The position numbers were made by a program, and so were the translations under genes. From JANNHP01 sp031404455 (GTDB taxonomy: Bacteria > Planctomycetota > JAJSAM01 > JAJVHW01), in contig JANNHP010000098.1 of NCBI GenBank assembly GCA_031404455.1, forward strand, positions 1 through 8,915: a stretch of DNA of 8,915 bases, in the 5' to 3' direction. The stretch's first letter is position 1, and each line of letters opens with the position of its first letter. The notes beneath the pieces are model-generated. The model had not been told where the DNA came from. It ran no database searches and saw only the letters and a program-made list of their open reading frames with translations. This document shows positions 1-6,090 of the stretch, piece by piece.

Positions 1-2008
1 TGCGCAGGCGCAGGCTCGCGATGCGCTGCTCGGCGAGCTGGTCGATGAGGTCGTTGTCCTGGAAGGTCTGCGCGTCGTCCGAGACCTTGAAGCGGTCGAA
101 GTACTGCGCGTCCACCGACGCGATGTGGCGCAGGCCGTCCAGGTCGAAGAAGTCGTCCTTCACGCCGGGGAACGCCTGCCACGCCTGCGTCCCGGCGTGG
201 AGGTCCCAGAACGCGGACCAGCGGCCTTCGGAGCCCTCGTCCGGCTGCGCGAAGCCGTTCGCCTCGTCCACGCCGTACATCGACCCGCCGAACGCTGGGT
301 TCACGTGGAAGTCGCCGAGCGAGAACGGCATCGTGAACCGCGTCTCGACGTCGCCGCGCGTCACGTACTCGCCGGTCCATCCGTACGCGTCGTCGAGCTT
401 CCTCGCCGTCCGCTCGTCGTAGCGCCGCTTCACGTTCGCGGCGCTCGCCTGCATCGAGAAGTTCACGGGGAAGATGCCCGTCCTCTCGTAGCCGACGATC
501 GGCTCGTTGATCAGGTGGTACGTGGCGCTCGGGAGGTACTGAGTCTGGTTCTCGAAGTTCGTGAGGAAGAGGTCGCCCGACTTCCGGTCGAGGTACGCCG
601 CCTCGTCGTTCAGCCGGTAGCTGCCGAGGATCGCGACCGCCTGGTTGCCCCAGATCTTGCGCGCCTCGATGTACGTCTCCTGTTGCTTCTCCGTCTCGAC
701 CTTGCGCTGGTCGTACTCCGCGAAGTAGCCGGGGTCGGAGTAGTAGGACACCTCGGTGTCCACGCGCCAGCCGCTCCCGATCGCGCCGACGACGGACGGG
801 TCCTCCACGTACCAGCGGTCGAAGAGGTGCGCGAAGCCGCGGTTGCGGTCGCTGCCGTCGCGGTTCTTCCCGCCGTCGAACGCCCGGTCGCTGAAGTTGT
901 CGAAGTCCTGCGAGTCGCGCTGCCAGTACGACGAGAACTCGAACTCGTCCGCCTTGCCGCCCGGCTTCGACGGCGTGCCCTTGTGCGTGACGTCGACCCC
1001 TGCGCCCGGTCCGCGGGAACTGCGGTAGTCCGTGGAGAGTCGCCAGTCGCCCCACTTCGTGCCGTCCTCGCGGCGGATGTCGCCGCCCCACGTCACCTCG
1101 ACGGCCGTGCCGAAGCGCGACCCGTGCGAGAATCCGACGCCCTGGAGCGGCGTGCTCGCGAGGCCCGAGTTGCCGCCGAGCTTCGGGAAGACGAGCACCG
1201 GCGTGTCGTCTCCGAGCAAGGTGTCCACGCGGATCGTCGGCCACCACGACGTCTCGAACGTCGCCCACGCGTGGCGGTAGTCGACGTCGATCGACTTCGT
1301 CTCGAACTGGTAGTGCGGATCGGAGTACGTGCAGGTCGTGACCTGCGCGTTCTCCGCCCGGTAGCGGTCGCGCGCCGTCGCGCGGATGACGTCGGCGCGG
1401 ATCGTGAGCGGGAGCGACTTGCCCTCGCGCCCCTCGAGTTCGGCGGTCAGGGTCGCGCGCACGAAGTAGGCGCGTCCCCGCTGGAAGTCGAGGAAGAGGC
1501 GGTCGCAGCGGATCTCGCGTCCCTTCATGAGGGCGACGACCCCGCCCTCGGCGTAGACGGCGTGGATGAGCGGACCGAGCACCGTGTCGGGATCGGCGCC
1601 CTTCAGCACCTCGCGGCGCCGATCGATGGCGTCGACCAGGCGGTCGCGGTCGCCCCACATCACGATGCTCTCGCAGCGGACCTCGAACCCTTCGAGACGG
1701 ATGCGGACGGGCTGGGTCACGGTTCCGGTCGCCGCGACGACCCGCTCGTCGCCGACGACGATGCCCTCGGAGACGTCGCCGAGTGCGAATCCGAGGAAGT
1801 CGGGCGCGGTCACGTCGACGAGCGGGGACTCCTGCGCTCCCGGCACGAGCGGCCCGTCCGGCCGCGGCTTGACGGGCGGGGGCGGAGGCTCCTCCTGCGG
1901 ACGAGGGGCCGGAGGCGGCGGCGCAGGCTCCTCCTGAGCCCGAGCCTGAGATCCGGCGCAGAGCATCACGACGGCCAGCGTCCCGGCCGTCCTGCCCGAC
2001 ATCCTCAT
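1..2008 (-). CDS. lptD: LPS-assembly protein LptD-like (3' part missing, runs off the left edge)
   Basis: The frame is open for all 669 codons visible. Residues 1-24 look like a Sec signal peptide ending ARA|QEE. A proline-rich linker follows (about 26-52, with QEEP repeated). Residues about 65-245 resemble the OstA/LptA-like periplasmic domain, including the LptD-typical segment TTCTYSDPHYQF (223-234) with its conserved cysteine C226. Later blocks resemble the LptD barrel: VLVFPKLGG (271-279), TQYLPSATYHL (489-499) and GLRHIASVDAQYFDRF (625-640). LptD receives LPS from the periplasmic Lpt bridge and inserts it into the outer leaflet of the outer membrane, working with the lipoprotein LptE. 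The start is the first ATG, which has a GGAGGG Shine-Dalgarno; an ATG two codons on is possible. The family call rests on pattern recognition, and identity is low against proteobacterial LptD. It could be a divergent OstA-family relative. The barrel C-terminus, where further cysteines would lie, is not visible. Confidence 0.8.
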   Translation of the reverse strand, partial: MRMSGRTAGTLAVVMLCAGSQARAQEEPAPPPPAPRPQEEPPPPPVKPRPDGPLVPGAQESPLVDVTAPDFLGFALGDVSEGIVVGDERVVAATGTVTQPVRIRLEGFEVRCESIVMWGDRDRLVDAIDRRREVLKGADPDTVLGPLIHAVYAEGGVVALMKGREIRCDRLFLDFQRGRAYFVRATLTAELEGREGKSLPLTIRADVIRATARDRYRAENAQVTTCTYSDPHYQFETKSIDVDYRHAWATFETSWWPTIRVDTLLGDDTPVLVFPKLGGNSGLASTPLQGVGFSHGSRFGTAVEVTWGGDIRREDGTKWGDWRLSTDYRSSRGPGAGVDVTHKGTPSKPGGKADEFEFSSYWQRDSQDFDNFSDRAFDGGKNRDGSDRNRGFAHLFDRWYVEDPSVVGAIGSGWRVDTEVSYYSDPGYFAEYDQRKVETEKQQETYIEARKIWGNQAVAILGSYRLNDEAAYLDRKSGDLFLTNFENQTQYLPSATYHLINEPIVGYERTGIFPVNFSMQASAANVKRRYDERTARKLDDAYGWTGEYVTRGDVETRFTMPFSLGDFHVNPAFGGSMYGVDEANGFAQPDEGSEGRWSAFWDLHAGTQAWQAFPGVKDDFFDLDGLRHIASVDAQYFDRFKVSDDAQTFQDNDLIDQLAEQRIASLRLR
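1886..1936 (-). repeat. 12-bp direct repeat in the LptD proline-rich linker
   Basis: The plus-strand 12-mer AGGCTCCTCCTG occurs at 1886-1897 and again at 1925-1936, 39 bp (13 codons) apart and in the same reading frame. It encodes the two QEEP units of the Pro/Glu linker behind the signal peptide. The linker may have grown by tandem duplication, and recombination between the copies would change its length without a frameshift. Confidence 0.6.
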
Positions 2009-2014
2009 CGAGGT

Positions 2015-2020
2015 CCCTCC
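2015..2020 (-). promoter_or_regulatory. Ribosome binding site of the lptD-like gene
   Basis: On the minus strand GGAGGG lies just upstream of the ATG, with 7 nt between GGAGG and the start codon. This strong match supports 2008 as the lptD start. The rest of the 93-bp divergent spacer up to comEC shows no promoter I can call with confidence. Confidence 0.7.
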
Positions 2021-2101
2021 GAAGCCGCGCGGAGTGTACGCCGCGTGCCGAACGCGTCCAACCGATGACGCCTTTCGCCCCGCCGGACGGACCTAGTACG
2101 G

Positions 2102-4492
2102 ATGGTCTCGCCGATCCGGGTCGTCGCCGCGGCGCTCCTCGCGGGCGTCCTCGCAGGGATCTTCGTCGGCGCGGGTCCCCTCGTGCTGCTCGCTCCCCTC
2201 GTGCTCGCCGCGGCGATCTCGCCCTTCGTCCGGACGCGGCCGCGCGCCGCGTGGACGCTCGCCGCGGCCGCAGCGGCAGGCGTCCTCGGCGTCTCGCGCG
2301 GCGACGGCGTCCGCGAGGCGGCGGCGCCCGTCCTTGCGCAGGAACTCGCGTCGGTCGAGGGCGTCGTCGTCCGCGCCGCGGACTTCGACGATTCCCCGCC
2401 CGGCGCGAGCGACCCGGGCGAGCGCTCGGCGTCGTTCCATCTCGCGGCGGAGCCCGGCCACTTGCGGCCCTCGATCGATCTCCCCATCCTCTTCGAGGTC
2501 CGGCTGAGACTCCGGGAAGGCGACGCGGCGCCGCCGCTCCTCCCCGGCGACCGCGTGCGCGTCGTCGGGGCCGCCGCGCCTGTCCGACGTCCTACGAACC
2601 CGGGCGAGGCCGACCGGCGGACCCGGCTCCTGCGCGAGGGCGTCTCGGGCACGTTCGACGTCGACGCCGCCGGGGCCGTCACGGACCTCGGCTCGACGCC
2701 CGCGGGGCTGCTGATCACGGTCCTGCGCGTCGCGGAGATCGCCCGCCGCGGCCTGCTCGAACGTCTCCGCGAAGCCTGCGGCGGACAGGGGCCCGCGGCG
2801 TCGCTCCTCGGTTGCCTCCTCCTCAACGACCGCTCGGGGCTCGACCAGGGCACGATCGACGCCTTCCGCGATTCGGGGACGGCGCATCTCCTCTCGGTCA
2901 GCGGCCTGCACGTGGTACTCCTCGCCGCCGCGGCGCGACGGCTCGCGCACCTGCTCCTGCCGCGCCGCGCGCGCCGCCGGATCGCCATGCCGTCGCTCCT
3001 CCTCCTCCTCCTCGTCTACTGCGGGCTCTGCCGGTTCGACACGCCGGTCGTCCGTGCCGCCGTGTTCCTCGCCGCGGCACTCGCCGCGCGGACCTCGATG
3101 CGCCGCCCGTCGCCGATCGACGCCCTCGCCGCCGCCGCGGCGCTCGTGGTCGTCGTCGACCCCGTGCAGGTGCTCGACCCGGGCTTCCAGCTCTCCTTCG
3201 CCGCGGTCGCGGGGCTCGCGCTCTACACGCGCGGCCTCCGATCCGCGCTCTTCCCCGCGGTCGCCCTCTACAGGAAGTTCCCGGGAGCGGTGACGCCCGC
3301 ACGGCTCCGCTGGATGGAGCGTCTCGCCTCGGCGCTGTCCACGTCGATCGCGGCGTCCGCCGCGACCGCGCCGACGGTCGCGGCCGTGTTCGGACGACTC
3401 CAGCCCGCGGCGCCCATCGCGAACCTCGTCGCCGTGCCGCTCGCCGGCGTCCTCGTCCCGTTCGCCGGAGCGCTGGCGCTCGTCGGCGGTTGCGCCGCGT
3501 GGCTGACCGCGCCGCTCGCCGCCGTCGCCGTCCTTCCGCTGCGGATGGCGGTCGGCGCCGCATCGCGCATCCCCGGCGCGACGCTCGAGACGGGCCGTCC
3601 GCCGGCCGCGGCGATCGTCGTCTCGGTGCTCCTCCTCTGCGTTGCCGCGTGGTGGATCCAGCGGCGGGCAGGACGCGGCGCGGCCTGCGTCCTGGTGTCG
3701 TGGCTCGTCCTCGCCGCGACGCCGCTCGCAGCGAGCCGTCCGCCGGGGCCGGAGTTCGTGGCACTCGACGTCGGCCACGGTCTCTCGGTGCTCGCCCGGT
3801 CCGGGAGTGGCGGCGACGTCCTCTTCGACGCGGGAGGACACGTTCCCGGCATCGGCCGGCGCACGATCGTCCCGGCGCTGCGCGCGATGGGCGTGCGGCG
3901 CCTCGGCTGCGTGTTCCTCTCGCACGAGGACGCGGACCACTGCAGCGCGCTCCCCGATCTGCTCGCCGCGATGTCCGTCGGCGAGGTCGTGGTCCCGGCG
4001 GGCTTCGGAGCCGATCCGCTGCCCGAGGCGCTCGTCGCGCTCTGCCGCAGCCGCGGCGTCCCCGTCACGGTCGTCGCGCGCGGCGACGCGTGGATCCGCC
4101 GCGGGGTGACGGTGCGCGTGCTGTCGCCGCGCCTCGGCGCCGCGGCAGCGTCGGACAACGAGACGTCGATCGTCGCGCACGTCACCGTCGGCGACGGCGA
4201 CGCGCGCCTCACCGCGCTCGTCCCGGGAGACATCGAGGGCGCGGCACTGCGCGCGCTCGCGAGCGACCCGACGACGCCCGCCGCCCGCCTGCTCCTGCTG
4301 CCCCACCACGGTCGCGGAGACGTGGCGTCGCACGTCGCGCTCGCGCGGCGCCTCGGCGCAGACGTCCTCGTCGCGAGCACGCCGTCCGCCGCGGCGACCG
4401 CAGTGCCCGGCGCGCTCGTCACCGGACGCGACGGCGCCGTCCGCGTGCGCCCGGGCGAGGATCCCGCCACGTTCCCGTGGCGGGATCCGTGA
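2102..4492 (+). CDS. comEC: ComEC/Rec2 family DNA internalization protein
   Basis: This 796-residue polytopic membrane protein has the full ComEC layout. Hydrophobic N-terminal helices come first (about 5-65), then a DUF4131/OB-like extracytoplasmic region (about 80-225). The Competence membrane domain follows, with the signature HLLSVSGLH at 262-270 and several hydrophobic helices to about 545. A C-terminal metallo-beta-lactamase-like domain starts at F552 (ALDVGHG) and contains SHEDADH at 607-613 (the SHxDxDH metal motif), DNETS at 685-689, VPGDIE around D710 and PHHG at 734-737. ComEC moves single-stranded DNA across the inner membrane in natural transformation, and the beta-lactamase-like domain is the proposed nuclease that degrades the other strand. 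All visible metal-site motifs are intact, so it looks functional. No strong Shine-Dalgarno precedes the ATG. The gene is divergent from lptD and convergent with the lipoprotein pair, 8 bp away. No other competence gene is visible. Confidence 0.95.
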   Translation: MVSPIRVVAAALLAGVLAGIFVGAGPLVLLAPLVLAAAISPFVRTRPRAAWTLAAAAAAGVLGVSRGDGVREAAAPVLAQELASVEGVVVRAADFDDSPPGASDPGERSASFHLAAEPGHLRPSIDLPILFEVRLRLREGDAAPPLLPGDRVRVVGAAAPVRRPTNPGEADRRTRLLREGVSGTFDVDAAGAVTDLGSTPAGLLITVLRVAEIARRGLLERLREACGGQGPAASLLGCLLLNDRSGLDQGTIDAFRDSGTAHLLSVSGLHVVLLAAAARRLAHLLLPRRARRRIAMPSLLLLLLVYCGLCRFDTPVVRAAVFLAAALAARTSMRRPSPIDALAAAAALVVVVDPVQVLDPGFQLSFAAVAGLALYTRGLRSALFPAVALYRKFPGAVTPARLRWMERLASALSTSIAASAATAPTVAAVFGRLQPAAPIANLVAVPLAGVLVPFAGALALVGGCAAWLTAPLAAVAVLPLRMAVGAASRIPGATLETGRPPAAAIVVSVLLLCVAAWWIQRRAGRGAACVLVSWLVLAATPLAASRPPGPEFVALDVGHGLSVLARSGSGGDVLFDAGGHVPGIGRRTIVPALRAMGVRRLGCVFLSHEDADHCSALPDLLAAMSVGEVVVPAGFGADPLPEALVALCRSRGVPVTVVARGDAWIRRGVTVRVLSPRLGAAAASDNETSIVAHVTVGDGDARLTALVPGDIEGAALRALASDPTTPAARLLLLPHHGRGDVASHVALARRLGADVLVASTPSAAATAVPGALVTGRDGAVRVRPGEDPATFPWRDP
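4459..4488. terminator. Perfect 13-bp-stem hairpin at the comEC 3' end (possible bidirectional terminator)
   Basis: GGATCCCGCCACG (4459-4471) and CGTGGCGGGATCC (4476-4488) are exact reverse complements around a 4-nt TTCC loop. The hairpin lies inside the last codons of comEC, ending 1 nt before its TGA, and 12 nt beyond the stop of the convergent lipoprotein gene. It has no T-tract on either strand, so classical Rho-independent termination is not certain. Being symmetric, it could end or stabilise transcripts from both sides. Confidence 0.6.
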
Positions 4493-4500
4493 AGCGCCCG

Positions 4501-4668
4501 CTACTTCGGGAGCGCCTGCTCGATGCGGTCCATCCGCGTCTCGAGCTGCGTCAGCTCCGCGTCGCGGTCCGCGGGCGGGTCGTCGTCGGTGTCCATCGCG
4601 AACACGCACCCCGGCAGCGCCGACGTCAGCACGGCGAGGAGTGCCAGCGAGAGTCCGCGGCGGATCAC
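4501..4668 (-). CDS. Mini-lipoprotein B (55 aa), paralogue of its upstream neighbour
   Basis: The product is 55 residues, starting at GTG. It has an N-terminal RR, a hydrophobic stretch (about 5-18) and a lipobox-like LPGC with lipidated Cys at 21. The mature part is about 35 residues: VFAM, an acidic DTDDDPPADRD stretch, then an amphipathic helix with QLETRMDRIEQAL (41-53), ending LPK. The GTG overlaps the stop of the upstream gene in the sequence GTGA. A GGAG lies inside the end of that gene, 8 nt before the GTG, so the two are probably translationally coupled. The protein resembles its neighbour in the lipobox region, the (I/V)FA segment, the acidic spacer and the LExRxxRxEQxL helix, so the two are probably paralogues. 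No biochemical function is recognised. Short helix-bearing lipoproteins usually sit in the outer or inner membrane and form small coiled coils. Proline before the Gly-Cys is less usual in a lipobox. Confidence 0.75.
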   Translation of the reverse strand: MIRRGLSLALLAVLTSALPGCVFAMDTDDDPPADRDAELTQLETRMDRIEQALPK

Positions 4669-4835
4669 TGTTTCGTCTCCGTCCCGAGGTCGAGCCTCTG
4701 CTCCGCCCTCGAGATCCGTTCCTCGAGCTTCCTCATCCGTTTGTCGTCGGCCCGGTCGCCCGAGCCGACAGCGAAGATGCAGCCGCCGAGCATCGTCGAT
4801 GCGAGCACGAGGGCCGCGAGCGCAAGTCGTCTCAT
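4665..4835 (-). CDS. Mini-lipoprotein A (56 aa), first gene of the pair
   Basis: The product is 56 residues. It has an N-terminal MRR, a hydrophobic core (about 4-16) and a lipobox LGGC with Cys at 19. A short IFAVGSGDRADD spacer and a charged amphipathic helix follow, containing KLEERISRAEQRL (36-48), and the tail is ETKQ. The start is set by the Shine-Dalgarno at 4840-4847. A longer in-frame reading from 4913 would place an Arg-rich tail before the signal peptide and was rejected. It overlaps mini-lipoprotein B by 4 nt, so the two form a bicistronic operon. Heptad-like Leu/Ile spacing suggests a small coiled-coil oligomer anchored in the membrane by its lipidated Cys. It is loosely like Braun lipoprotein (Lpp) in size and architecture, but no sequence homology is claimed. 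Function is unknown. Confidence 0.8.
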   Translation of the reverse strand: MRRLALAALVLASTMLGGCIFAVGSGDRADDKRMRKLEERISRAEQRLDLGTETKQ

Positions 4836-4839
4836 CGTC

Positions 4840-4847
4840 TCACCTCT
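4840..4847 (-). promoter_or_regulatory. Ribosome binding site of mini-lipoprotein A
   Basis: The minus strand reads AGAGGTGA, close to the AGGAGGTGA consensus, with 5 nt between AGGTG and the ATG at 4835. It is the best ribosome binding site in the window and fixes the start of this very short gene. It also suggests strong translation. Confidence 0.75.
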
Positions 4848-4921
4848 CTGAGTCAGTTCCCTGGCGGCGCCGGACCACGCGGCCCGTCTCCTTCCGCCGC
4901 GCGAGGAACGCAACTTGGATG

Positions 4922-4967
4922 CCGGGGACCCGCAGCGGGTTGCATGTCCTCTGCGGGGTCCGTCCGG
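4922..4967 (-). terminator. Hairpin just downstream of the O-methyltransferase gene
   Basis: GGACCCGCAG (4926-4935) pairs with CTGCGGGGTCC (4951-4961) with one bulged base. Outer CCGG boxes (4922-4925 and 4964-4967) extend the stem, and the loop is about 15 nt. It begins 7 nt after the methyltransferase stop codon on the minus strand, before the lipoprotein pair, so it probably ends that transcript and separates the two units. No T-tract follows. Confidence 0.55.
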
Positions 4968-4973
4968 AACTCT

Positions 4974-5624
4974 TCAGAGCTTCACCCCGACCCAGAGCCC
5001 GTCGCCCATGGGCACGATCACGCTCTGGAGCTCGCGCGTCGCCGCCATCACCTCGTTGAACGCCTTCACGGCGTTCGCTTCGCGGTCGGTCGGGTTCGCG
5101 TCGAAGAGCTGACCGAAGGCGAACGCGTTGTCCACCATCACGAGGCCGCCCTTCCTCACGATGCGCAGCGACTCGCGCAGGTAGACGGGGTAGCTCGCCT
5201 TGTCCGCGTCGAGGAAGGCGGCGTCGGCGGAGTCCGTCGCGAACGTCCTCATCACGTCGGCGCCCGGGCCGCGATGGACCTCGACCTTCCCGGCGACGTC
5301 GGACTTCGCGACCCAGCGCTCCGCGAAGTCGGCGTGCTTCGTGGAGAGCTCGATGGTCCGCACGCGCCCGCCGGGCGGCAGGCTCCGCGCCATCCAGATC
5401 GCCGAGTAGCCGGCGAGCGTGCCGACCTCCACGACCTCGCGCGCGCCGCTGAGGCGCAGGAGGATCTGCATCAGCGACGCCTGCTCCGGCGCGATCTGGA
5501 TCGGCGGAATGCCCTCCTCCCGCGCCGTCCGCTTCAGGTCGGCGAGGAACGCGTCCTCCCGCACCGTGCGCGCGGCGAGGTAGTCGAGGTGGGCCCGGGT
5601 GACGACTTCGGATTCTGCTGACAT
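4974..5624 (-). CDS. SAM-dependent class I O-methyltransferase (Methyltransf_3 / YrrM-like)
   Basis: The product is 216 residues, the usual length for the caffeoyl-CoA O-methyltransferase-like family (Methyltransf_3, COG4122). The SAM-binding motif I is VVEVGTLAGYSA (64-75). Acidic motif II includes IEL at 91-93. The metal-site region has FLDADK (137-142) and VDNAFAFGQL (164-173), so D139, D165 and N166 are the likely divalent-cation ligands. The C-terminus, GDGLWVGVKL, is typical of the family. Members transfer a methyl group from SAM to hydroxyl groups, often of catechol-like substrates, in the cytoplasm; the substrate here cannot be told from sequence. The ATG at 5624 was chosen because translation upstream runs antisense into the divergent gene and shows no homology. 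No well-placed Shine-Dalgarno is seen. It is divergent from the MazG-like gene with 24 bp between start codons and ends before a hairpin. Confidence 0.9.
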   Translation of the reverse strand: MSAESEVVTRAHLDYLAARTVREDAFLADLKRTAREEGIPPIQIAPEQASLMQILLRLSGAREVVEVGTLAGYSAIWMARSLPPGGRVRTIELSTKHADFAERWVAKSDVAGKVEVHRGPGADVMRTFATDSADAAFLDADKASYPVYLRESLRIVRKGGLVMVDNAFAFGQLFDANPTDREANAVKAFNEVMAATRELQSVIVPMGDGLWVGVKL

Positions 5625-5629
5625 GCGGC

Positions 5630-5643
5630 AGAGGCTAGCCTCT
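5630..5643. promoter_or_regulatory. 14-bp perfect palindrome in the 24-bp divergent spacer (candidate operator)
   Basis: AGAGGCTAGCCTCT equals its own reverse complement and sits centrally between the start codons of the methyltransferase and the MazG-like gene. Each strand carries AGAGG exactly 14 nt before its ATG, a spacing too long for a normal Shine-Dalgarno. A dimeric regulator could bind here and affect both genes, but no regulator is visible nearby. The symmetry could also be incidental. Confidence 0.4.
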
Positions 5644-5648
5644 CCTCC

Positions 5649-6014
5649 ATGACCGACGCGACGCGGGACTTCGGGGAGCTCGAGGCGCGGGTGCGCCGCT
5701 TCCGCGACGAGCGGGACTGGAAGCAGTTCCACACGCCGAAGGACATCGCGGTTTCCGTGTCGATCGAGGCCGCCGAACTGCTCGAACACTTCCAGTGGAA
5801 GACGGACGCCGAGATCCACGCCTACCTCGCCGAGCCCGGACGCCGCGAGGCCGTGGCGAGCGAGATGGCCGACGTGCTGATCCTGCTCCTGTCCGGCGCC
5901 GACGTCGTCGGCGTGGACCTCTTCGCGGCGACGCTCGCCAAGATCGAGGCCAACGCCCTGAAGTACCCGGTCGCGAAGGCGAAGGGATCGGCCGCGAAGT
6001 ACGACCGTCTCTGA
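5649..6014 (+). CDS. MazG-like nucleotide pyrophosphohydrolase (RS21-C6/dCTPase type)
   Basis: The product is 121 residues, a typical size for single-domain all-alpha NTP pyrophosphohydrolases. The first metal motif is EAAE at 40-43, inside IEAAELLEHFQW, and the second is EMAD at 72-75, giving the paired ExxE and ExxD carboxylates. The 32-residue spacing matches the RS21-C6/DCTPP1 branch. The C-terminal YPVAKAKGSAAKYDRL (106-121) is also characteristic of bacterial members. These enzymes hydrolyse (d)NTPs to (d)NMP and pyrophosphate with Mg2+, and are thought to clean non-canonical or excess nucleotides (often dCTP or modified dCTP) from the pool. The exact substrate is not predictable. The first ATG is used although no Shine-Dalgarno is well placed. 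The gene is divergent from the methyltransferase and lies 68 bp upstream of the PEP-CTERM gene on the same strand. Confidence 0.9.
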   Translation: MTDATRDFGELEARVRRFRDERDWKQFHTPKDIAVSVSIEAAELLEHFQWKTDAEIHAYLAEPGRREAVASEMADVLILLLSGADVVGVDLFAATLAKIEANALKYPVAKAKGSAAKYDRL

Positions 6015-6070
6015 GCCTGGGAACGGCATTCCGGACCCCCCTCTCAATTCGAGAGACCCGCCCGTCCGAT

Positions 6071-6090
6071 GTGTCCAAGCGAATGGACAC
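6071..6090 (+). promoter_or_regulatory. Inverted repeat spanning the start codon of the PEP-CTERM gene
   Basis: GTGTCCA (6071-6077) and TGGACAC (6084-6090) are exact reverse complements around a 6-nt loop, AGCGAA. The T and G of the chosen ATG (6083-6085) lie in the right arm, and an alternative in-frame GTG start begins the left arm. In mRNA this hairpin could limit access to the start codon, or the DNA could be a protein-binding site. The stem is only 7 bp, so chance is not excluded. Confidence 0.35.

Noticed and set aside
125..2068. Long plus-strand open frame (647 codons) opposite the lptD-like gene
   Set aside because: It is Arg/Val/Ala-rich with no recognisable domain, typical of an antisense shadow in high-GC DNA. 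The minus-strand frame has a signal peptide, a ribosome binding site and LptD motifs.
2996..3013. Six CTC repeats in comEC as a possible phase-variation tract
   Set aside because: The unit is three bases, so slippage would only change the number of leucines in a membrane helix and could not switch the gene off.
2102..4492. A competence gene island around comEC
   Set aside because: No comEA, comF, dprA or type IV pilus gene is visible; the neighbours are envelope genes.
2093..4609. Minus-strand open frame of 838 codons opposite comEC
   Set aside because: It is an Arg/Glu/Asp-rich shadow frame with no domain or signal, and it would also run through the lipoprotein B region in the wrong frame.
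2065..4851. Plus-strand open frame of 928 codons overlapping comEC
   Set aside because: It is dominated by Arg/Pro/Ala with no domains, and comEC in the neighbouring frame has every family motif.
4974..6047. N-terminally extended methyltransferase of 357 residues
   Set aside because: The extra 141 residues are antisense to the MazG-like gene and resemble no domain. The 216-residue form has the normal family length.
6041..6055. CTCTC-AATTC-GAGAG as a terminator for the MazG-like gene
   Set aside because: The stem is only 5 bp, has no T-tract and is of a kind expected by chance.
5795..6082. Upstream in-frame extension of the PEP-CTERM protein
   Set aside because: It overlaps the MazG-like gene in another frame, is Arg-rich, and would bury the clear signal peptide.
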